Shown: piece after piece, positions 16,990 to 25,990 of the stretch
Position numbering within the stretch: position 1 is the stretch's first letter
Layout: the number at the start of each line of letters is the position of its first letter
NCBI RefSeq assembly: GCF_002002925.1
Contig: NZ_CP019511.1
Coordinates: 3,193,001 to 3,257,000, forward strand
Source of the DNA: Sphingomonas sp. LM7
Lineage (GTDB): Bacteria; Pseudomonadota; Alphaproteobacteria; Sphingomonadales; Sphingomonadaceae
DNA length: 64,000 nucleotides
Direction of reading: 5' to 3'
Notes under the pieces: generated by a model
What the model was told of the DNA's origin: nothing
What the model saw: the letters and a program-made list of their open reading frames with translations, nothing else
Database searches by the model: none
Translations under genes and position numbers: made by a program

Positions 16990-18828
16990 TTGAAGCTGAG
17001 CGATTTGCGCATCGAACGCGAACTGGACCGGCGCTGGCTGGCGGGGATGCTGGTCTTCTGGCTGGGCGTGGTCGCCTGGTACGTCTGGCAGCGCCAGGGC
17101 AACATCTATTGGCTCACCCTGGGCGACACCGACGACAATATGCGGCTGATGCAGGTCCGCGCGCTGCTCGCCGGGCAGGGCTGGTATGATCTGCGCCAAT
17201 ATCGCCTCGATCCGGCGCTGGGCGGGTTCGACATCCATTGGTCGCGCATCGTCGACTTGCCGATCGCCGGGCTGATCCTGCTCTTGAAGCCGTTCCTCGG
17301 CACGGCGCAGGCGGAGAAATGGGCGTGCGGGCTCGCGCCGCTGCTCCCGCTGGCCGTGACGATGACCGGGCTGTGCCTCACCGCGCGCCGGCTGGTCGCG
17401 CCCCAGGCCTGGCTGCTCGCGCTGATCATCCTGATGGGGTGCACGTCGACAATGCTGATGTATGCGCCGCTGCGCATCGATCATCATGGCTGGCAGCTCG
17501 CCTGCCTGGCGCTCACCGTCGCGGGCCTCGCCGACCGCGAGCGCGCGCGCGGCGGCGCCACGGTCGGGCTGTCGAGCGCGCTGTCGCTGAGCATCGGGCT
17601 CGAGCTGCTGCCCTATTGCGCGATGGCGGGGGCGATCATCGCGCTGCGCTGGGTGTGGGACCGCGGCGATGCGCGGCGGATGCAAGTCTATGGGCTGAGC
17701 CTGGCCGGCGGCACGGCGCTCGGCTTCGCATTGTTCGCGTCGAACGCCAACCAGGCGCTGCGCTGCGATGCGCTGACGCCGGTATGGTTGAGCGTGATGG
17801 TCGCGGCGGGGGCGCTGCTGTTCGCGTTGTCGCTGGTGAATGCCGGAAATCGCTGGATCCGGTTGGCGCTCGCTGCGGTGGCGGGCGGGGCGATCGTTGC
17901 CGGCTTCGTCCTCCTCTTCCCGCAATGCCTCGGCCGGCCCGAGGGGGTCTCGGACGAACTGGCGCGGACCTGGCTCAACAATGTCCGCGAGGCGCGGCCG
18001 ATCTACAAGCACGCCTTCAAGACCGGCTTCCCGATCGCCGCGCTGCCGGTGATCGGCATCCTCGGCGCCTTGGTCGCCACCTGGCGGGCGCGGCGCAGCG
18101 AGGCGGCGGTGGCCTGGGCGGCGATCGCGCTGTTCACGGCGTTCGCCGCGGCGATGTTGCTGTGGCAGATCCGCGCTGGGCCCGCGGCGCAGATGCTCAG
18201 CGTCCCCGGTGCAACGGCGCTCGCCTGGATCGTCGTGCCGTGGTTCCTGCGGCGCTCGTCGATGCTGCTGCGGGTGTTCGGTTCGGCGCTGGCGTTCCTG
18301 ATCGTCTCGGGGCTGTTCGCAGGGCTGGTCCTGCCCTGGCTTCCCGCCGAGAAGGGCAAGGCCAAGGCGGGGACCGACCGCGTCGGCAAGGCCAATGCCG
18401 CCTGTGCGCGCGTGACCTCGCTGCGGCCGCTCAACGCGATCCCCAAGGCCGTGATGTTCACCCATGTCGACATGGGCCCGCGGCTGATCGTGGTGACGCA
18501 TCATGACGGGATCGCCGGCCCCTATCACCGCAATGGCGCGGCGATCCTCGACGTCCACCACGCGTTCACCGGCCCGGCGAGTGGCTTCCGGCCGATCGCG
18601 GCGCGGCACAAGGCGCAGTATCTGCTGATCTGCCCCGACATGTCGGAGACCACGGTCTATCGCTCGCGCAGCCAGAACGGGTTTTTCGGCCAGCTTTATC
18701 GCGGCCGGGTTCCCAATTGGCTCGAGTCGGTGCCGCTGCCGGAGAAGTCGCCGTTCAAGCTGTGGCGGATCCGCTACGACCTGCCCGACGTTCCGGTCAG
18801 TGCCCCGAAAGCGCCGCCCCGGCGCTGA
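16990..18828 (+). CDS. GT-C-fold membrane glycosyltransferase (STT3-like)
   Basis: A 612-aa integral membrane protein with about 12 hydrophobic helices and a C-terminal soluble region (about 470-600). After the first helix it carries LGDTDDNMRLMQVRALLAGQGWYDLRQYR and FDIHWSRIVDLPIAG: an acidic DxD-like motif in the first periplasmic loop and a second acidic site, the layout of lipid-sugar-dependent GT-C enzymes such as oligosaccharyltransferases. The start is TTG 16990, preceded by aaggggaag. Acceptor could be protein, lipopolysaccharide or capsule. Its 3' end overlaps the convergent marC gene by 32 bp. Confidence 0.72.
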   Translation: MKLSDLRIERELDRRWLAGMLVFWLGVVAWYVWQRQGNIYWLTLGDTDDNMRLMQVRALLAGQGWYDLRQYRLDPALGGFDIHWSRIVDLPIAGLILLLKPFLGTAQAEKWACGLAPLLPLAVTMTGLCLTARRLVAPQAWLLALIILMGCTSTMLMYAPLRIDHHGWQLACLALTVAGLADRERARGGATVGLSSALSLSIGLELLPYCAMAGAIIALRWVWDRGDARRMQVYGLSLAGGTALGFALFASNANQALRCDALTPVWLSVMVAAGALLFALSLVNAGNRWIRLALAAVAGGAIVAGFVLLFPQCLGRPEGVSDELARTWLNNVREARPIYKHAFKTGFPIAALPVIGILGALVATWRARRSEAAVAWAAIALFTAFAAAMLLWQIRAGPAAQMLSVPGATALAWIVVPWFLRRSSMLLRVFGSALAFLIVSGLFAGLVLPWLPAEKGKAKAGTDRVGKANAACARVTSLRPLNAIPKAVMFTHVDMGPRLIVVTHHDGIAGPYHRNGAAILDVHHAFTGPASGFRPIAARHKAQYLLICPDMSETTVYRSRSQNGFFGQLYRGRVPNWLESVPLPEKSPFKLWRIRYDLPDVPVSAPKAPPRR

Positions 18829-19438
18829 AGCTGGCCCGCAGCCCGTCGATCACGAACTGCGCGGCTAGCGCGGCGAGAAGGACGCCGAGCAGCCGCGAGA
18901 CTACTGCCTCGATCTTGGCGCCGACGACGCGCATGATCGGGCCGGCGATGAGCAGCGCGAGCAAGGTCAGCGCAAGGATCGACGCCATCGCCGCGAGCAC
19001 CACCGCCGAACGCTCGATCCCGTTGTTCTGCGACATCAGCAGCATCACCGATGCGATCGATCCCGGTCCGGCGATCATCGGCATCGCCATTGGGAAGATC
19101 GAGATATCGGCGATCTCGTCGGCGCGGATCTTCTCGGCGCGGTCCTCGCGGCGCTCGGTGCGCTTCTCGAACACCATTTCGAGCGCGATCAGGAACAGCA
19201 TGATCCCCCCGGCGATGCGGAAGGCATTGAGGCTGATGCCGAGCGCCTTGAGCAGTGCCTCGCCGAACAGTGCGAAGCCGAACAGGATCGCCGAGGCGAC
19301 GAGCACCGCGCGCATCGCCATCGCGCGGCGATGGACTGCGCTGGCACCGGTAGTGAGCCCGGCAAAGATCGGCGCGCAGCCCGGCGGATCGATCACCACG
19401 AAGAAGGTGACGAAGGCGGATACGAAGAGTTCGATCAT
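18797..19438 (-). CDS. marC: MarC-family membrane protein
   Basis: A 213-aa inner-membrane protein with six predicted helices in the MarC/UPF0056 pattern: FVSAFVTFFVVIDPPGCAPIF at the start, FRIAGGIMLFLIALEMVF, and the signature IFPMAMPMIAGPGSIASVMLLM at about 114-136. Despite the old name, no antibiotic-resistance role is established for the family and its substrate is unknown. Its ATG overlaps the preceding stop (ATGA), making it the last gene of the argB-to-marC operon. Confidence 0.9.
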   Translation of the reverse strand: MIELFVSAFVTFFVVIDPPGCAPIFAGLTTGASAVHRRAMAMRAVLVASAILFGFALFGEALLKALGISLNAFRIAGGIMLFLIALEMVFEKRTERREDRAEKIRADEIADISIFPMAMPMIAGPGSIASVMLLMSQNNGIERSAVVLAAMASILALTLLALLIAGPIMRVVGAKIEAVVSRLLGVLLAALAAQFVIDGLRASFSAGAALSGH

Positions 19439-20037
19439 CTGGGTGCCGCCACCTTGTTCGAGACCGCCGAAACGAATGTCCTGCCGTCCCAGATCCATGC
19501 ATCGAAGCTGCGTGCTCCGGCAGCACTGACTTCCCAGTGCCAGAGCAGCGTGCCGTCGGGCGACTGGCCGTCGCCGGCCTTGTCGCCCAACGGCGCCATC
19601 GGGGTCGCGGTCGGCTCGCTGATCGGCGCGCAGGATGCCTTTACCGTCTCGGCCTTGGCCGGCACGGCGCGTGGCTTGGCGAGCGTGTCGCCATGGTCGA
19701 GCTCCCATTTCCACGCGCCTTGCGGCTGCTTGCGCCACACGGTGGTGAAATAGCCGGCGCTCTTCGGCAGGATCCAGGGGCCGGTGTTGATCGCGGTGGT
19801 GCCGTCGCACGAGACATAGCTCTGCGCGGGCCACCATTGCACCGCGACCGGCGGGTTCTTGTCCGGAAGCGCCTTCTGGACCTTTTCCGGCTGCGGCAGG
19901 AACAGGATTGCGTCGTCGGTGGCGAACTTGCGGAAGGCGGTCCACTGCCCCTCAGCCTGCGCGGCGCGGCGGAATGCCTCTTCGGCATCGACTGCGGTCG
20001 TCTCGGGGTCCGTGGCGAGCAGCAGCAGCGCCAGCAT
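19435..20037 (-). CDS. NTF2-like exported protein, unknown function
   Basis: A 200-aa protein with a short hydrophobic N-terminus ([11 protein letters not shown]) that may act as a signal. Residues 18-120 resemble an NTF2/SnoaL-like fold: EEAFRRAAQAEGQWTAFRKF, then a strand-rich part with VSCDGTTAINTGPW, GYFTTVWRKQ and WKWELDHGD. The C-terminal half is another beta-rich segment ending VSAVSNKVAAPR. It sits between folD (shared TGATG) and marC (ATGA overlap), so expression is tightly coupled. No catalytic motif is evident. Confidence 0.65.
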   Translation of the reverse strand: MLALLLLATDPETTAVDAEEAFRRAAQAEGQWTAFRKFATDDAILFLPQPEKVQKALPDKNPPVAVQWWPAQSYVSCDGTTAINTGPWILPKSAGYFTTVWRKQPQGAWKWELDHGDTLAKPRAVPAKAETVKASCAPISEPTATPMAPLGDKAGDGQSPDGTLLWHWEVSAAGARSFDAWIWDGRTFVSAVSNKVAAPR

Positions 20038-20912
20038 CAGATCGCCTTTTCGTCGAGTGCGACTCCCGCGCGGCGGTGCGCCGCCACCAGCGTGTTGCGG
20101 AGCAGGACCGCGATCGTCATCGGGCCGACTCCGCCGGGGACCGGGGTGATCGCTCCCGCAACGTTCGCCGCACTGTCGAAATCGACGTCGCCGGTCAGGC
20201 CGGTCTCGGTGCGATTGATGCCGACATCGATCACGGTCGCGCCGGGCTTTAGCCACTCGCCCTTGACGAAGTGCGGGATGCCCACGGCGGCGACGACGAT
20301 GTCGGCGTGGCGCAGATAATGCGGCAGGTTCTTTGTCCGCGAATGCGCGATCGTCACCGTACAGCTCTTCGCGGTCAGCAGCGCAGCCATCGGCTTGCCG
20401 ACGATGTTCGAGCGGCCGATCACGACTGCGTCGAGCCCGGAAAGGTCGCCCAGCCGGTCCTCGAGCAGCATCAGGCAGCCGAGCGGGGTGCACGGCACGA
20501 AGCCGGGCAGGCCGGTGGCGAGGCGGCCGGCATTGACCGGGTGGAAGCCGTCGACATCCTTGTCCGGGCTGATCCGCAGCAGCACTTCCTGCTCGTTCAG
20601 ATGCCGTGGCAGGGGCAGCTGGACGAGGATGCCATCCACTGCCGGGTTAGCATTGAGCTCGTCGACCAGCGCGACCAGCGTCGCCTGATCGGCATCGGCG
20701 GGCAGCTTGTGCTCGAAGCTTTCCATCCCCGCCTCGCGGGTCTGTTTGCCCTTCGAGCGGACATAGACTGCCGAGGCGGGATCCTCGCCGACCAGCACGA
20801 CCGCGAGCCCGGGCGCGCGCCCCGCCGCCTCGCGGAATGCGGGAACGTGTTCGGCGATCCGGGCCCGGAGGCCCGCCGCGAATGCCTTGCCATCGATCAG
20901 TGCTGCGCTCAT
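20037..20912 (-). CDS. folD: Bifunctional methylenetetrahydrofolate dehydrogenase/cyclohydrolase
   Basis: Interconverts 5,10-methylene- and 10-formyl-tetrahydrofolate, supplying one-carbon units for purines and fMet-tRNA. It is 291 aa, the normal length. YVRSK at 50-54 holds the catalytic Tyr50 and Lys54; [13 protein letters not shown] and DVDGFHPVN are folate-site motifs; [17 protein letters not shown] binds [17 protein letters not shown] is the C-terminal signature. Its ATG overlaps the DUF167 stop (ATGA) and its stop overlaps the next ATG (TGATG). Confidence 0.97.
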   Translation of the reverse strand: MSAALIDGKAFAAGLRARIAEHVPAFREAAGRAPGLAVVLVGEDPASAVYVRSKGKQTREAGMESFEHKLPADADQATLVALVDELNANPAVDGILVQLPLPRHLNEQEVLLRISPDKDVDGFHPVNAGRLATGLPGFVPCTPLGCLMLLEDRLGDLSGLDAVVIGRSNIVGKPMAALLTAKSCTVTIAHSRTKNLPHYLRHADIVVAAVGIPHFVKGEWLKPGATVIDVGINRTETGLTGDVDFDSAANVAGAITPVPGGVGPMTIAVLLRNTLVAAHRRAGVALDEKAI

Positions 20913-21223
20913 GGCACGCGTCCATAGAGACTGGCGGCGATCTTCGCCAGCGCGTCCGGATCGCCGGCGACGGCCAATCGCTTGAGCCGCGCAGTATCGC
21001 CTGCAATCAGCGTCACGGCGCGCTTGGGAACGTCGAATGCCTTGGCCACCAGCGGCACCAGAGCCGCGTTCGCTGCGCCTTCCACCGGCGGCGCAGCCAG
21101 CCGCGCGGCGAAATGTTCGTCGGTGCCCGCGGCGAAGCCATCGCGTGAGGCACGCGGCGTCACGCGCACGGCAATCTCGATCCCGTCAGGGCGCAGCGTC
21201 CACGCCGCGCCCGTACGGCTCAG
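20909..21223 (-). CDS. DUF167/YggU-family protein, probable CTG start
   Basis: Small cytoplasmic protein of unknown role with the YggU core [12 protein letters not shown], then [26 protein letters not shown] and a Lys/Arg-rich C-terminal strand. The first ATG/GTG/TTG in the open frame is GTG 21169 (86 aa), but that removes the first strand that homologues have. The frame stays open upstream and encodes a good first strand ([16 protein letters not shown]). A CTG at 21223-21221 overlaps the yggT stop as CTGA, exactly like the ATGA couplings of this operon, and gives 104 aa. I annotate from CTG; GTG 21169 is the conservative alternative. Confidence 0.75.
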   Translation of the reverse strand: MSRTGAAWTLRPDGIEIAVRVTPRASRDGFAAGTDEHFAARLAAPPVEGAANAALVPLVAKAFDVPKRAVTLIAGDTARLKRLAVAGDPDALAKIAASLYGRVP

Positions 21224-21522
21224 AGCTGCCCGCCCAGCGCGATGCGATAGAGCGCCGGCAACACGGCCTGCTGGAGAATCAGCAGGATCACCAGCACCAC
21301 CATCGGCGAGAGGTCGAGTCCGCCGAAATCGGGCAGCACGCGCCGGATCGGGCGATAGATCGGATCGGTCATCTTCTGCAGCGCGCGCCAGATCGCGCCG
21401 ACATACTCATTGTGCGTATTGATCACGTTGAACGCCAGCAGCCAGGACAGGATGGCCTGGACGATGATGATCCACCAGACGACGGTCAGGATGATTCGAA
21501 GGATGTCGAGGATCAGGATCAA
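21220..21522 (-). CDS. YggT-family membrane protein
   Basis: A 100-aa inner-membrane protein with one hydrophobic stretch at each end and the family core VQAILSWLLAFNVINTHN, then KMTDPIYRPIRRVLPDFGGLDLSPMVVLVILLILQ. YggT proteins are linked to osmotic or cation tolerance and cell-division placement in different bacteria; the molecular role is open. yggT next to a DUF167/yggU gene is conserved in many proteobacteria. It follows argB by 45 bp on the same strand. Confidence 0.92.
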   Translation of the reverse strand: MILILDILRIILTVVWWIIIVQAILSWLLAFNVINTHNEYVGAIWRALQKMTDPIYRPIRRVLPDFGGLDLSPMVVLVILLILQQAVLPALYRIALGGQL

Positions 21523-21567
21523 GCCCGGTGCTCCGAAAGAGGATATGGTGCCTAGATAGCGCGTCGA

Positions 21568-22467
21568 TCAGGCGTGGACCAGCGTGCCCGCGCCGCGCCG
21601 GGTGAAGATCTCGAGCAGCATCGCGTGGGGCACGCGCCCGTCGAGAATCACTGCGGCATCGACCCCGGCTTCCACTGCAGCGACGCAGGTCTCGACCTTG
21701 GGAATCATGCCACCCGAAATCGTGCCGTCGGCCTTGAGCGCGGCGATGCCTGCGGGATCGAGGTCGGTCATCAGCTCGCCGGTCTTGTCGAGCACGCCCG
21801 CCACGTCGGTGAGCAGGAAGAAGCGCTTGGCGCCGCACGCGCCGGCGATCGCGCCCGCCATGGTGTCGGCGTTGATGTTGTAAGTGTGACCGTCGGCGCC
21901 GAGCGCGATCGGCGCGACTACCGGGATGAAGCCCTGTGCGGCGAGCGAGCGCAGGATCGACGCATCGACCGACACCGGTTCGCCGACAAAGCCGAGATCG
22001 ACATGACGCTCGATCCCGCTCAGCGGATTGGCGTCGCGGCCTTCCACCTTGCGCGCGGTGACCAGGCCGGCATCCTTGCCCGAAATGCCGACCGCCTTGC
22101 CGCCGGCCTGTCCGATCCAGCCGACGATTTCCTTGTTGATCGATCCGGCGAGGACCATCTCGGCGATCCGCGCAGTCTCGGCATCGGTGACGCGCAGGCC
22201 GCCGACGAATTGCGATTCGACGCCCAGGCGTTTGAGCATCGCGCCGATCTGCGGCCCGCCGCCATGGACGACGATCGGATTGATGCCGACTGCCTGCAGC
22301 AGCACCATGTCTTCGGCGAAGTCGCGCGCCAGCTCGGGATCGCCCATTGCGTGGCCGCCATATTTCACGACGAAGGTCGCGCCGGCATAACGCTGCAGAT
22401 AGGGCAACGCCTCGGTGAGGGTCTCGGCCTTGGCGAGCATCGCGGGATCAGGTGCGTGGTCGGTCAT
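21568..22467 (-). CDS. argB: Acetylglutamate kinase
   Basis: Phosphorylates N-acetylglutamate in the second step of arginine synthesis. It is 299 aa. The nucleotide and phosphate loops are VVKYGGHAM (about 33-41) and [16 protein letters not shown]; the substrate region has [22 protein letters not shown]; the C-terminal part has [14 protein letters not shown] and [17 protein letters not shown], as in arginine-sensitive NAGKs. The N-terminal helix before the kinase core is present, which in this family allows hexamer formation and arginine feedback. First gene of the leftward operon. Confidence 0.97.
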   Translation of the reverse strand: MTDHAPDPAMLAKAETLTEALPYLQRYAGATFVVKYGGHAMGDPELARDFAEDMVLLQAVGINPIVVHGGGPQIGAMLKRLGVESQFVGGLRVTDAETARIAEMVLAGSINKEIVGWIGQAGGKAVGISGKDAGLVTARKVEGRDANPLSGIERHVDLGFVGEPVSVDASILRSLAAQGFIPVVAPIALGADGHTYNINADTMAGAIAGACGAKRFFLLTDVAGVLDKTGELMTDLDPAGIAALKADGTISGGMIPKVETCVAAVEAGVDAAVILDGRVPHAMLLEIFTRRGAGTLVHA

Positions 22468-22552
22468 CGCGCGCCCTTAGGACAAAGCGCGCGTCAGCCC
22501 AAGCGGTTTGGAAACGACTCCAGAGCCTCAACCCAACGGTGGAAGCGACGCC

Positions 22553-23230
22553 TCAGAGCGACCGCCGGCGATCGAGGAAGCGACCGAGCCCGACGAAGAA
22601 ATAGATCAGCGGCGGGACCAGCACGAGGCTGAGCACGACCTTGGTGAGCATCTGGCCGACAAGCAGCTCGCGGATCGGGAACACGCCGTAGAAAGCGACC
22701 GAGATGAAGATCAGCGTGTCGGCGATCTGGCTGAGCATGCTGGCGACTGCCGCGCGCAGCCACAGCATCTTGCCGCCGCCGCTCTTCAATGCGCTGAAGA
22801 TCGTGACGTTGAGGATCTGCGAGATGCCATAGGCGATGATGCCGCCGAGCCAGATGCGCGGCGTGCCCGACATCATCAGCTCGAAGGCATGGAGACGGTC
22901 GGGCTCCATGCTCGGCGAGGCGGGCAGCGCCAGCACCAGCAACGACAGCAGCACCGACGTAATCAGCGGTATAAAGCCCCACAGCACCAGCCGACGCGCG
23001 GTATCGGGACCGTTGAGCTCGGCGACTGCGCTCGACACTGCGACGAGCAGCAGGAAGGCGAATATCCCGGCTTCGACGGCGAGTGGGCCGACCCCGACCC
23101 AAGTGCCGATCTGCGAGATGGGCCCGAGCGACACCTGCTTGTTGCCGAGCACCCCGGCGATGCAGACCATGCCGCCATAGAAGATCGACAGGAAGAAGAG
23201 CGAGCGCGTGATGTTCGGGCGGATTTCCAT
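22553..23230 (-). CDS. Queuosine precursor transporter (YhhQ/VUT family)
   Basis: A 225-aa inner-membrane protein with six hydrophobic segments, assigned to the DUF165/VUT family that imports preQ0 or preQ1 for queuosine tRNA modification. The family pattern is visible in SLGPISQIG, IAYGISQILNVTIFSALK and LRAAVASMLSQIADTLIFI, where polar residues sit within helices. ATG 23230 gives a full-length protein. No riboswitch-like structure is apparent in the short upstream region, and no other queuosine gene is in the window, although gluQ (30714) acts on queuosine tRNA-Asp. Confidence 0.85.
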   Translation of the reverse strand: MEIRPNITRSLFFLSIFYGGMVCIAGVLGNKQVSLGPISQIGTWVGVGPLAVEAGIFAFLLLVAVSSAVAELNGPDTARRLVLWGFIPLITSVLLSLLVLALPASPSMEPDRLHAFELMMSGTPRIWLGGIIAYGISQILNVTIFSALKSGGGKMLWLRAAVASMLSQIADTLIFISVAFYGVFPIRELLVGQMLTKVVLSLVLVPPLIYFFVGLGRFLDRRRSL

Positions 23231-23364
23231 TGCCGGACGCTAGCGGGAAAGAAGCCGTTGCGAAAGATGCGGTTGCGGCCCCTCTGGCCTGACGGCGCGC
23301 AGTGTGTATGGTCCCGCTTTTGCCGGCCGGATCCTGGGCCGGCCTCGGGGGCGCAGACCGGCGA

Positions 23365-24666
23365 ATGACTCAGTTTCCCATCGGTATCTTCGGCATCGTC
23401 GCGATCCTCGCGATCGCCTGGCTGCTTTCGAGCAACCGCCGCGGGATCAGCCTGCGCGTGGTCGGCTCGGCCTTCGCGCTGCAGGCGGGCATCGCCATCC
23501 TCGTGCTGCGCACCAGCTGGGGACAGGCGGCACTGCATACGCTTTCGAACGGCGTGTCGGCGCTGCTCGGTTATGCCGCGGCGGGCACGAGCTTCCTGTT
23601 CGGTCCGCTGGCCCGGCCCGAGTTGGGCGGACAGAGCTTCGCGATCGCCGCGCTGCCCGTGATCATCTTCTTCGCCGCGCTGGTGTCGATCCTCTACCAT
23701 CTCGGCGTGATGCAGTTCGTCGTCCGCTGGATCGGCGGCGCGATCGAGAAGGTGGTCGGCACTACCAAGGTCGAATCGCTGTGCGCCGCGGCGAACATCT
23801 TCGTCGGTCAGAGCGAATCGCCTTTGGTGATCCGGCCCTATCTGGCGCGGCTGACGCCGTCGCAGCTGTTCGCGGTGATGACTGTCGGCATGGCCGGCGT
23901 CGCCGGGACGATCCTCGCCGCCTATGCCAGCCTGCTCGGGCCGCAGGCGCTGCCCTATCTGCTCGCCGCATCGTTCATGGCGGCGCCGGGCGGGCTGCTG
24001 ATGGCCAAGATCATGATGCCCGACGATCTTGTGCCTGCGAACGGCCAGCTGCCGCTCGGCGACGATCTCGAGGACGAGGCGATCAAGGTCGCCGAGCATG
24101 ATATCGAGGAAGAGCGCGCGGCCAACCTGATCATGGCCGCGGCGACCGGCGCCTCGACCGGCGTCAAGATCGCCGTCGCGGTCGGCGCGATGGTGCTGGC
24201 CTTCGTCGCGCTCGTCGCGCTCGCCAACGGGCTGCTTGCCGGCGCGGGCAATTGGGTGGTCTATGCCAGCGGCAACGCGCCCTGGGCCCAGGCCTGGTTC
24301 GCCGATCTGAGCTTCCAGAGAATCATCGGATCGGTGTTTGCGCCGGTGATGTATCTGCTCGGCATCTCGTGGCACGAGGCCGTCGCCGCCGGCGGGCTGT
24401 TCGGCACCAAGCTGGTGCTCAACGAATTCGTCGCGTTCATCGATCTCGGCCAGATGAAGGATCTCGCCCCGCGCACCGTGGCGATCATCACGTTCGCGCT
24501 GTGCGGCTTCGCCAATTTCAGCTCGATTGCGATCCAGATGGCCGCGACCGGCAGCCTCGCGCCGAACCAGCGCCCGATGATCGCCAAGCTCGGTGTCCGC
24601 GCGCTGATCGCGGGCAGCCTGGCGAACCTGATGTCGGCGGCGCTGGCGGGGCTGCTCCTGCCGTGA
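23365..24666 (+). CDS. Concentrative nucleoside transporter (CNT/NupC family)
   Basis: A 433-aa inner-membrane symporter for nucleosides, probably driven by Na+ or H+. It shows the CNT pattern: N-terminal helices; the gate region ALPVIIFFAALVSILYHLGVMQ; the substrate/ion motif ANIFVGQSESPLVIRPYL; a cytoplasmic loop rich in Asp/Glu (about 226-256); then GTKLVLNEFVAFIDL and FALCGFANFSSIAIQ, which contain the conserved NEF and GF(A/S)NF residues. Start ATG 23365. The stop overlaps the following GTG start. Confidence 0.93.
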   Translation: MTQFPIGIFGIVAILAIAWLLSSNRRGISLRVVGSAFALQAGIAILVLRTSWGQAALHTLSNGVSALLGYAAAGTSFLFGPLARPELGGQSFAIAALPVIIFFAALVSILYHLGVMQFVVRWIGGAIEKVVGTTKVESLCAAANIFVGQSESPLVIRPYLARLTPSQLFAVMTVGMAGVAGTILAAYASLLGPQALPYLLAASFMAAPGGLLMAKIMMPDDLVPANGQLPLGDDLEDEAIKVAEHDIEEERAANLIMAAATGASTGVKIAVAVGAMVLAFVALVALANGLLAGAGNWVVYASGNAPWAQAWFADLSFQRIIGSVFAPVMYLLGISWHEAVAAGGLFGTKLVLNEFVAFIDLGQMKDLAPRTVAIITFALCGFANFSSIAIQMAATGSLAPNQRPMIAKLGVRALIAGSLANLMSAALAGLLLP

Positions 24667-25058
24667 GCGTGTTCGTCCTGCTCGCGGCATTCTGTCTGCC
24701 GCCGCCGCCAGGCATGCCAGAGCCTACGCCGCCCAGCGAGGCCGAGAAGGCGCGGGTGATCGCCACGACTTTCAGCAACATCGTGTCCGGGGTGGTGACG
24801 CGCAACGACAACAAGGTGCGCTTCAAGATCCTCAAGGTCTACAAGGGCACGCTGAAACGCGGGCAGGTGATCGATGCCTATCCCGCGCACGGCTTCTATT
24901 CCGATCAGCCCTGCCCGGGCATGATCCCTCCGCTGCCGACCATCAAAGGCGCGACGGGCGTGATTGCGTTCAACGAACTGCCGGCGCCGCTCCAATGGGT
25001 CGAGTCCCGATGGCTGGCGGAGATGAAGCGGACCGGTCTGGTACAGGACCCGCGCTAG
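24663..25058 (+). CDS. Small exported hypothetical protein
   Basis: A 131-aa protein beginning with GTG 24663, which overlaps the CNT stop as GTGA. It starts with a short hydrophobic segment ([16 protein letters not shown]), probably a signal. The mature part has [37 protein letters not shown], which looks like the small beta-barrel domain found in proteins with the pattern V..G.V......V.F.V..V.KG....G, and a later GVIAF strand. It ends convergently with the dehydrogenase gene, sharing a CTAG where both stops lie. Function is unknown. Confidence 0.7.
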   Translation: MSVFVLLAAFCLPPPPGMPEPTPPSEAEKARVIATTFSNIVSGVVTRNDNKVRFKILKVYKGTLKRGQVIDAYPAHGFYSDQPCPGMIPPLPTIKGATGVIAFNELPAPLQWVESRWLAEMKRTGLVQDPR

Positions 25059-25924
25059 CGCGTCGGCACGGGCTCGGCGCCGGAGTAATCGTAGAAACCG
25101 CGCTTGGTTTTACGCCCGTACCAGCCGGCCTCGACATATTTCACCAGCAGCGGGGCAGGGCGGAACTTGGGGTCGCCGGTGCCTTCGAACAGCACGCGGG
25201 TGATTTCGAGGCAGGTATCGAGCCCGATGAAATCGGCGAGCGTGAACGGGCCCATCGGATGGTTGAGCCCGAGCGTGCAGGCGGCGTCGATGTCGGGGAT
25301 CGTCGCGACGCCTTCGCCGAGCGCGAAGCACGCCTCGTTGAGCATCGGCATCAGCACGCGATTGACGATGAAGCCGGGCGCGTCGTTGGCGTGGACGATG
25401 CGCTTGCCGAGCGACTGACCGAATTTCTCGACCGCGGCGACGGTGGCGTCGGCAGTGGCGAGGCCGCGGATCAGCTCGACCAGCCCCATCACCGGCACCG
25501 GGTTGAAGAAGTGGACGCCCATGAAGCGCGCAGGATCGGGCGCCGCCTGGGCAAGCCGGGTAATCGGAATCGACGAGGTATTGCTGGCAAGGATCGCGTC
25601 CGCGCCCAATGCCTTGCCGACGGTCTCGAAGATCTGGCGCTTGATTGCCTCGCGCTCGGTCGCAGCCTCGATGACGAGGTCGCACGGCGCCATCGCGGCC
25701 AAGTCGCTCACCGGGGTGATCCGTCCAAGCGCCGCCTCGGCGTCGGCGGCGCTGATCTTCTCCTTCTCGACGGCGCGGGCGAGCTGCTTGCCGATACCGG
25801 CCTTGCCTGCCTCGGCGCGCGCCTGATCGACGTCGGAGAGCAGCACGGCGTACCCCGCCTGCGCCGAAACCTGCGCGATGCCCGCGCCCATCTGTCCCGC
25901 GCCGATCACGCCCACCGTCTGCAT
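25055..25924 (-). CDS. 3-hydroxybutyryl-CoA dehydrogenase
   Basis: NAD(P)-dependent oxidation of 3-hydroxyacyl-CoA to 3-ketoacyl-CoA, used in fatty-acid, aromatic and polyhydroxybutyrate metabolism. It is 289 aa. The Rossmann start [15 protein letters not shown] binds [15 protein letters not shown] and [13 protein letters not shown] carry the catalytic His138-Glu150 pair; [16 protein letters not shown] opens the C-terminal domain and [14 protein letters not shown] closes it. The length and lack of a hydratase domain point to a stand-alone Hbd/PaaH-type enzyme. Tail-to-tail with the previous gene, 4-bp overlap. Confidence 0.94.
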   Translation of the reverse strand: MQTVGVIGAGQMGAGIAQVSAQAGYAVLLSDVDQARAEAGKAGIGKQLARAVEKEKISAADAEAALGRITPVSDLAAMAPCDLVIEAATEREAIKRQIFETVGKALGADAILASNTSSIPITRLAQAAPDPARFMGVHFFNPVPVMGLVELIRGLATADATVAAVEKFGQSLGKRIVHANDAPGFIVNRVLMPMLNEACFALGEGVATIPDIDAACTLGLNHPMGPFTLADFIGLDTCLEITRVLFEGTGDPKFRPAPLLVKYVEAGWYGRKTKRGFYDYSGAEPVPTR

Positions 25925-25990
25925 CGTCCGTCTCCAATTTCGCTTTGCCGTCCCCTACCGCCCCGCGCGGGGCTCGGCTAGACACTGGAC

